Below the pieces are notes generated by a model that worked only from the letters and a program-made list of their open reading frames with translations, did no database searches and had not been told where the DNA came from. The translations under genes and the position numbers were made by a program. A stretch of 11,766 nucleotides of DNA from JBLHKE01 sp047619485 (GTDB taxonomy: Bacteria > Verrucomicrobiota > Verrucomicrobiia > Verrucomicrobiales > DEV007): NCBI GenBank assembly GCA_047619485.1, contig JBLHKE010000175.1, positions 1 to 11,766 of the forward strand, given 5' to 3'. Of this stretch, positions 7,819-11,766 are shown in pieces (position 1 is the stretch's first letter; every line of letters begins with the position of its first letter).

Positions 7819-9182
7819 TTTGGTTGGGAGAGCTCCTCAATGATGTTTTTGGTGATGCGTTCGACGACGGCGTCGCCTCCTCGTAGGCCGTGCGCCCAAT
7901 CGGTTGTCCCCGTGGTGACGACGGTGCCGCCCCTTTCGTAGATGCCGAGGACGGCATTTCCCTCACGGCCCTTCTCCCACTTTTCGTACCATTCGGAATC
8001 TTCGGGATGCCAGCGTGCGGGAGCGGTGGCGAGGATGTCGAAGTTCTTTGGGGTGCCATCGCTGTGTGTGGGGAAAGGTAGATCGTCGCGCCATTCGATC
8101 TCGCAGCCATCGCACTCGTAGCCGACGACGGTGTGTTTGCCACCGATGGCATCGCCGCGTTTGATGTCAGTGCCTGCGAAGATCCAATGGTCGGAGCGGT
8201 GGACGGTGAAGGCGCCGCTGCCGTCCATGTGTTGGCCGTGGCTTTTGTGATAGCCGCCCCAGAGGAATCCCACTCCGGTTAGGGAGTTTTCGGGGCGACC
8301 GATGAGATGGTGGCTCCAGAGGGAGGAGAGGAGGGCGTGATCCTTACCGGCTTGGAAGACAGGGTCGGATTTGTAGCTTTGTTTCCAGCAGGTGAGAGCG
8401 TTTCCGTCGTCTTCGCTGCGGACTTGCCAGCAGCAGGTGTTGCCACTGAAGAAAGCGACGTTCCCACCCTCGCCGATGAAGGTCTCGAGGTGGTCGCGCA
8501 TGGGGGCAGACCAGTATTCGTCGTGGCCGACGCTGAGGACGAGGCGGCGGTTCTCGAGAATGTTAGGATGAGATTCGAGATCGCTGTTGGCTGCGTATGC
8601 GAGGCGGATGCCGTTCTTTTCTGCCCAGGCGATGAAGGGCTTTTCCCAATTGCCGAACTGGCTCCGGGGCGGTCGATGGAAGGAGACGCGGCGACCCTGG
8701 ATTTTGTCGCGGCCGTTGTAAGCGTAGAGGCTGAAGCCACCCCAGTTGTTGTAGGCGTTGTAGGTATTCGTCGAGAGCTGGAGGAGGACGGGTGCGGGAT
8801 TTTTTGCATCGGGGGATTCGCGCAGGACGAAGTAGCAGGAGCTTTTAGCTTCTGCTGCGCTGAGGGTGACATGGTAGTAGCCGGATTTCCAATCTGCGGG
8901 GATGGTAACAGTGATAGCGGCTGGCCAGCCACAGCCGTGGGAGGAGGCGTTTTCGGGAATGGGATGAGAAGCGCCGGGGATGTCTTCTTTTTTCCAAACG
9001 GAAACGTCCTCGGTGCCGAGGCGGCTGAATTCGGCAGTGAACTTGGAAGCGGTGGTGGAGACGTGGAGGGTGACGTTCTCACCGGGGGCGTAGCTGACCC
9101 TGCCGGAGTAGCCTTCAACTTTTGACTGAGCCTGAAGTGATGTGAATGCGAGGAAAAGAGAGATGGTGAGAAAAAGCTTCAT
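7815..9182 (-). CDS. N,N-dimethylformamidase large (beta) subunit-like secreted protein
   Basis: This 455-residue product has a signal peptide (MKLFLTISLFLAFTSLQA, cleavage near 18-20), a beta-sandwich-like N-terminal part (about 22-120), and a C-terminal domain like that of the N,N-dimethylformamidase large subunit. The marks of that domain are 'NTYNAYNNWGGFSLY' (139-153), 'LVLSVGHDEYWS' (214-225) and 'GGNVAFFSGNT' (239-249). In the studied dimethylformamidases the large subunit holds a mononuclear iron bound by Tyr and Glu residues; the His-x-Glu of GHDEYW and the tyrosines of the first motif fit those ligands, by memory rather than alignment. The protein is much shorter than the ~760-residue enzyme and no small-subunit gene is adjacent, so true dimethylformamide hydrolysis is doubtful. 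An exported amidase-like hydrolase is the safer call. It is the first gene of the minus-strand cluster and overlaps the next by 4 bp. No ribosome binding site is visible. Confidence 0.82.
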   Translation of the reverse strand: MKLFLTISLFLAFTSLQAQSKVEGYSGRVSYAPGENVTLHVSTTASKFTAEFSRLGTEDVSVWKKEDIPGASHPIPENASSHGCGWPAAITVTIPADWKSGYYHVTLSAAEAKSSCYFVLRESPDAKNPAPVLLQLSTNTYNAYNNWGGFSLYAYNGRDKIQGRRVSFHRPPRSQFGNWEKPFIAWAEKNGIRLAYAANSDLESHPNILENRRLVLSVGHDEYWSAPMRDHLETFIGEGGNVAFFSGNTCCWQVRSEDDGNALTCWKQSYKSDPVFQAGKDHALLSSLWSHHLIGRPENSLTGVGFLWGGYHKSHGQHMDGSGAFTVHRSDHWIFAGTDIKRGDAIGGKHTVVGYECDGCEIEWRDDLPFPTHSDGTPKNFDILATAPARWHPEDSEWYEKWEKGREGNAVLGIYERGGTVVTTGTTDWAHGLRGGDAVVERITKNIIEELSQPK

Positions 9183-9496
9183 AGTAGAATCGAAGCATGA
9201 GGAAACGGAAGGGCGTGGTCAATGCGGAAGCGACCCCCTCCATCCTCCCCTCCGCCCGCCCAATGATCCCGACGCCACAAATCAACGCTCCTAGTAATGA
9301 CAACCCGCGGTTCGGCAAAAATGCGTGGAGAAACCCTCCACGACCATTTTGGCTTTTACAGGCTAAGGGCTTGTCAGTAAATAACTCCTACAATCTGCTG
9401 GTTATTTTGGCCATCACCCGCGTTCGCTTCCAACTCAAATAGCCCGCTATCATCGCTGAAATCTGCCTTGGTGCTGGCTAAAATTCCTGCGCATCT
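9183..9496. other. Divergent intergenic region (314 bp)
   Basis: This spacer separates the start of the minus-strand cluster from the plus-strand asparagine-synthase homologue and should hold promoters for both. It contains a perfect inverted repeat (9324-9342). A weak plus-strand promoter candidate is TTTACA (9355-9360), a 17-bp spacer and TAAATA (9378-9383); TACAAT at 9389-9394 is an alternative -10. The octamer ATTTTGGC occurs twice, near 9345 and 9404. I find no convincing minus-strand -35/-10 pair and no protein-like reading frame. Confidence 0.5.
9324..9342. repeat. Perfect inverted repeat, candidate operator or leader hairpin
   Basis: CGTGGAG (9324-9330), a 5-base loop AAACC and CTCCACG (9336-9342) form a perfect 7-bp dyad between two divergent genes. 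As DNA it could bind a dimeric regulator serving both sides. As RNA it is a stable hairpin. On the minus strand it is followed after two bases by a run of five T, which gives it a terminator-like look for any minus-strand transcript entering from the right. The dyad is seen; the role is inference. Confidence 0.55.
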
Positions 9497-11122
9497 TTGT
9501 ATGACTTATTTCCTGACAACCCCTTAGCAAGTCGAACCAGATCCAGGTGCGGCATCGCAGGCTACATCCAGCGGGGCAACTCACCCGACCCGAGCGTTTT
9601 GAAAAAAATGGCCGCCGCCCTGCACCATCGCGACCCGGACGCTTCCGGCCAGTCAACTATCGATAACGTCGGCCTCGCCCACACGCGCCTAGCGCTGCTC
9701 GGCCTCGGCGACTGCGGCGTCAAACCGATCTTCTACGCGCAGCACGGCGACCGCTTCTACTTCGCCAGCGAGGCCAAAGCCATACTCGCCGCGGGTTACC
9801 CCGCCGAGACAGACATCGAAATCTTCCGCCACCACCTCACCAACCAATGGTGCCACGGCCGCGCCACCCCCTTCGCAGGGATCTTCAAAGTCCTGCCCGG
9901 CGAACGCTTAGAGATCGATCTCGAAACGCTGGAACTAGAACACATCCAGTGGTGCCGGCTCAGCGACTGGACAGACTCCGACTACGCAGCAGAGCTCGCC
10001 GCCCTTCCCTACGCAGACCTCGTCCGCCTAGTCGAGCACCACTTCCAGCGCGCCGTGCGCCGCCGCCTGCTGGCCGATGTCCCCGTCGCCACCTTCTGCT
10101 CTGACGGTGTCGATTCTAGCCTTGTCACATCATTCGCCGCCGGGGAGCAAGAAAACCAACAAGCCTTCGTCATCCAACCGCTCGACGATCCAGATTCGGA
10201 CGAAAGCGGCTACGCCCAACAGGTCTACGATCGCGCCGGCGCGCCCCTCAATCGTGCGCCCTTCGACTCAGCTACCTGGCGCGACGCTTTCCTTAAGAGT
10301 ATCCCCCATTTCGAGAACCCACTCTGGATCGAACCTTCGATGGGCTACTCCATCGTCGCCGAAACCATCACCGCGGCCGGATTCAAAGCCGCCCTCGGTG
10401 GTGACGCTGCCGACGAACTGTTCGGAGGATACGACTACCGCTACCCGGAAGAGAGGCGCGCCTTCGCTGCCGAGATCGGCCGCCCGGCATTGGATATTCG
10501 CACCGAGATGGAGATCGTGCCCATCGAGCCCGACGTCACCAAGGCCTTCCGCCACCCTGGAACCGCCCCAGAATCCGAGCGCGAGTTCCTCGAGTCCACC
10601 GAGGCAGAATCCCGGCAGGCGTACGCCCACCACGACGGCGCCCGCAGCGCGCTCGAATCCCACATCATGGCCGAGATGCGCCTACACATGGCCATCGCAT
10701 TCGACCAGCAAGACAAGGCGACCATGCGCTCGTCTCTGGAATACCGCGAACCGTTCCTCGACACCGACCTAGTCCGCCTGGTCGTCAATCTACCACTCGA
10801 AGCCAAGATCTTCCCAGAGATCAAAGCCATCCTGCGTGACGCCGCACGCCCGCACCTGCCGGAGCCCGTCCTCACCCGAAAGAAACTCGGCTTCACCTAC
10901 AACACCGACCACCTCTTGGAAGAACGCATCCGCCCCTCGTTCTACACCAACACCATTCTCGAACAAATCCTCGGAGTGAAGAGCAAGAAGGTCGCCAAGT
11001 GGTTCGAACCGGGCCGCGGCCGCGCCACCTTCCGCGTCTGCTCCGCCGAGATCTGGCTGCGCCACTTCATCGAGGGCGAGAGCATCGAGGAAATCGGCGA
11101 GGCTTTGTGGGTAGATCAGTAG
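9497..11122 (+). CDS. Asparagine synthase (glutamine-hydrolysing) homologue with eroded glutaminase domain; possible pseudogene
   Basis: The C-terminal half is a recognisable asparagine-synthetase domain: a PP-loop-like 'CSDGVDSSLVTSFAA' (201-215), 'ALGGDAADELFGGY' (299-312), 'ATMRSSLEYREPFLD', and 'LTRKKLGFTYNTDHLLEERIRP' split across the tail. The N-terminal glutaminase half is damaged. The Cys that should follow the initiator Met is residue 18 (9548-9550) and is preceded by AGG, not ATG. The only upstream in-frame start is TTG at 9497, and the first in-frame ATG is at 9608. HRGPD is HRDPD (44-48). About 85-90 residues are absent between 'HTRLALLGL' and 'GVKPIFYA' (junction about 62-80), removing NGEIYN and SDTE. 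The PP-loop SGG is SDG. From Cys18 it has 524 residues, against roughly 600-650 for the family. Glutamine hydrolysis is very unlikely; ammonia-dependent or novel amide/adenylate chemistry, or pseudogene decay, are the options. The coding frame is certain; function and start are not. Confidence 0.75.
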   Translation: MYDLFPDNPLASRTRSRCGIAGYIQRGNSPDPSVLKKMAAALHHRDPDASGQSTIDNVGLAHTRLALLGLGDCGVKPIFYAQHGDRFYFASEAKAILAAGYPAETDIEIFRHHLTNQWCHGRATPFAGIFKVLPGERLEIDLETLELEHIQWCRLSDWTDSDYAAELAALPYADLVRLVEHHFQRAVRRRLLADVPVATFCSDGVDSSLVTSFAAGEQENQQAFVIQPLDDPDSDESGYAQQVYDRAGAPLNRAPFDSATWRDAFLKSIPHFENPLWIEPSMGYSIVAETITAAGFKAALGGDAADELFGGYDYRYPEERRAFAAEIGRPALDIRTEMEIVPIEPDVTKAFRHPGTAPESEREFLESTEAESRQAYAHHDGARSALESHIMAEMRLHMAIAFDQQDKATMRSSLEYREPFLDTDLVRLVVNLPLEAKIFPEIKAILRDAARPHLPEPVLTRKKLGFTYNTDHLLEERIRPSFYTNTILEQILGVKSKKVAKWFEPGRGRATFRVCSAEIWLRHFIEGESIEEIGEALWVDQ

Positions 11123-11145
11123 TGGCGCCCTGCCGGTGGCCACTA
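11120..11145 (+). terminator. Hairpin at the stop codon of the asparagine-synthase homologue
   Basis: TAGTGGC (11120-11126, containing the TAG stop) pairs perfectly with GCCACTA (11139-11145) across a 12-base GC-rich loop. No T-run follows (ATCAATCCC), so it is not a standard intrinsic terminator. It may instead stabilise the 3' end or assist factor-dependent termination. Confidence 0.35.
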
Positions 11146-11255
11146 TCAATCCCGCCTCGATTTCACCCCCAATTCACCCAAGCTGCGCCGAAATTCCATC
11201 ATTCCCCTGCACCTTTCGGCATCAAACAAAAGGCATTTCGGTAAGCGCACTGATC

Positions 11256-11282
11256 GATTCAGTTGGATTCAAGGGTCGAATC
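11256..11282. repeat. Phased GATTC repeats upstream of the Hint lipoprotein gene
   Basis: GATTC occurs at 11256-11260 and again exactly 10 bp later at 11266-11270, followed by the inverted form GAATC at 11278-11282; the last two form a 5-bp dyad with a 7-base spacer. One-helical-turn spacing ahead of a gene could mark a regulator site, but the unit is short and chance is a real alternative. Confidence 0.25.
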
Positions 11283-11309
11283 GGGAGGAATTCTCCTTTA
11301 GGGTCTCCC

Positions 11310-11766
11310 ATGACTCTTCCATCTTCCTTCTTTAGGATTCTTCGGATCCCCGGGCCACGTTGTTCAGGCACGCCCTCTAAAACGCTACGGATTGCGCTGG
11401 CATTGCTCTCCGCACTGATGTTGCTCACGGTCGGAGGTTGCGGGTTGTTTCGTATGGCGGCGGCGACGGCTGTGTCATTGGCTCCTCTGAAACTAATGTT
11501 CGCCTGCCTCCCTGAAGGCACGCAGATCGATATCCCGGGTGGCAAAACGAAAGCAATTGAGTCGCTTCGATCGGGTGATCTAGTGATCGGATATGACGGC
11601 CAAGCAGTGAGAATCCTCCAGATTCACGGATACCTAGAAGATCCGAAAGCCACCGATTTCTACACCGTCAGTTTTTCAAATGGAGCCAGTGTCGATCTTT
11701 GCAGCATGCACCGCATCGGCAACATTCGAGCCAAAGATCTGCATGTAGATTCGTTTTTACCGAACG
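11310..11766 (+). CDS. Hint (hedgehog/intein) domain lipoprotein, N-terminal fragment
   Basis: The gene runs off the window after 152 codons. A long n-region ends in Lys/Arg (KTLR, 24-27), then a hydrophobic core, 'LLSALMLLTVGGC' (32-44), gives a plausible lipobox with Cys44 as the lipidated residue. A further 22 residues on, 'FACLPEGTQIDIP' (64-76) begins a Hint domain, with Cys66 at the position of the intein/hedgehog nucleophile. 'IESLRSGDLVIGYDG' (83-97) matches the conserved I-x-x-L-x-x-G-D-x-V segment, and 'VDLCSMHRIGNIRAKDL' (128-144) fits block B, with His134. Hint domains cleave or splice the peptide bond before their Cys; whether this one is active cannot be judged without its C-terminus (block F/G). 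A GGAGGA lies at 11284-11289, 20 bp before the ATG: too far to be ideal, and partly within a GGAG/CTCC hairpin. There is no nearer in-frame ATG upstream. Confidence 0.75.
   Translation, partial: MTLPSSFFRILRIPGPRCSGTPSKTLRIALALLSALMLLTVGGCGLFRMAAATAVSLAPLKLMFACLPEGTQIDIPGGKTKAIESLRSGDLVIGYDGQAVRILQIHGYLEDPKATDFYTVSFSNGASVDLCSMHRIGNIRAKDLHVDSFLPN

Noticed and set aside
8307..9125. A 272-codon open frame on the plus strand opposite the dimethylformamidase-like gene
   Set aside because: It is composed almost wholly of Gly, Ala, Val, Asp and Glu with no recognisable motif, lies fully antisense to a well-supported gene, and is expected from high GC and codon bias.
9602..9608. Run of seven A in the asparagine-synthase homologue as a possible frameshift or slippage site
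   Set aside because: The frame on both sides is the same and matches the family (Leu-Lys-Lys-Met), so no shift is needed.
1..11766. CRISPR arrays, tRNA or rRNA genes, insertion sequences, integrases, toxin-antitoxin pairs or phage genes
   Set aside because: I looked for regular repeats, tRNA-like cloverleafs, terminal inverted repeats and transposase motifs by eye and found none that I could support.

Overview
The window looks like a piece of a chromosome from the Planctomycetes-Verrucomicrobia-Chlamydiae (PVC) superphylum, most likely Verrucomicrobia. The case rests on gene content. There is a fused 'Pirellula/Verrucomicrobium-type' dehydrogenase-HEAT-cytochrome c protein, a secreted formylglycine-type sulfatase, a GDS/SGNH sialate O-acetylesterase, an ASPIC/UnbV C-terminus and a Hint-domain lipoprotein. 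Most complete genes lack a Shine-Dalgarno sequence near the start, and most products carry Sec or lipoprotein signal peptides. This placement is inferred from gene families; no rRNA or tRNA gene is present to test it.

Layout. Bases 1-290 (+) are the last ~95 codons of an ASPIC/UnbV (CRTAC1-like) secreted protein. An orphan reading frame follows at 366-968 (+); it resembles a CBM9/DOMON-like beta-sandwich and may be a remnant without its own N-terminus. A complete secreted sialate O-acetylesterase (1140-2588, +) lies behind a candidate promoter with an inverted repeat. It converges on a four-gene minus-strand cluster, given here in transcription order: an N,N-dimethylformamidase large-subunit-like secreted protein (9182-7815), the large FG-GAP-like/dehydrogenase/HEAT/cytochrome c protein (7818-5125, 4-bp ATGA overlap), a sulfatase (5094-3655, 30-bp gap) and an endonuclease/exonuclease/phosphatase-fold protein (3558-2785, 96-bp gap). 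A 314-bp divergent spacer with a perfect 7-bp inverted repeat separates this cluster from a plus-strand asparagine-synthase homologue (9497-11122). The window closes with the first 152 codons of a lipoprotein with a Hint (hedgehog/intein) domain (11310 to the edge).

How the genes may work together. All four cluster products appear exported. A sulfatase, an electron-transfer dehydrogenase-like protein and an amidase-like protein in one transcription unit suggest processing of a sulfated, possibly amidated, polymer or metabolite in the periplasm. The convergent O-acetylesterase would suit the same kind of substrate. This is inference from co-location; no substrate can be read from the sequence.

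The most unusual item is the asparagine-synthase homologue. Its glutaminase half has lost the Met-Cys start (AGG-TGC in place of ATG-TGC), carries HRDPD in place of HRGPD, and lacks about 85-90 residues that should hold the NGEIYN and SDTE motifs. The ATP-binding loop reads SDGVDSS where SGG(L/V)DSS is expected. Even so, 541 codons stay open and the C-terminal half is well preserved. It is either a pseudogene in early decay or a glutamine-independent enzyme with a new role. I see no CRISPR array, transposase, integrase or RNA gene.
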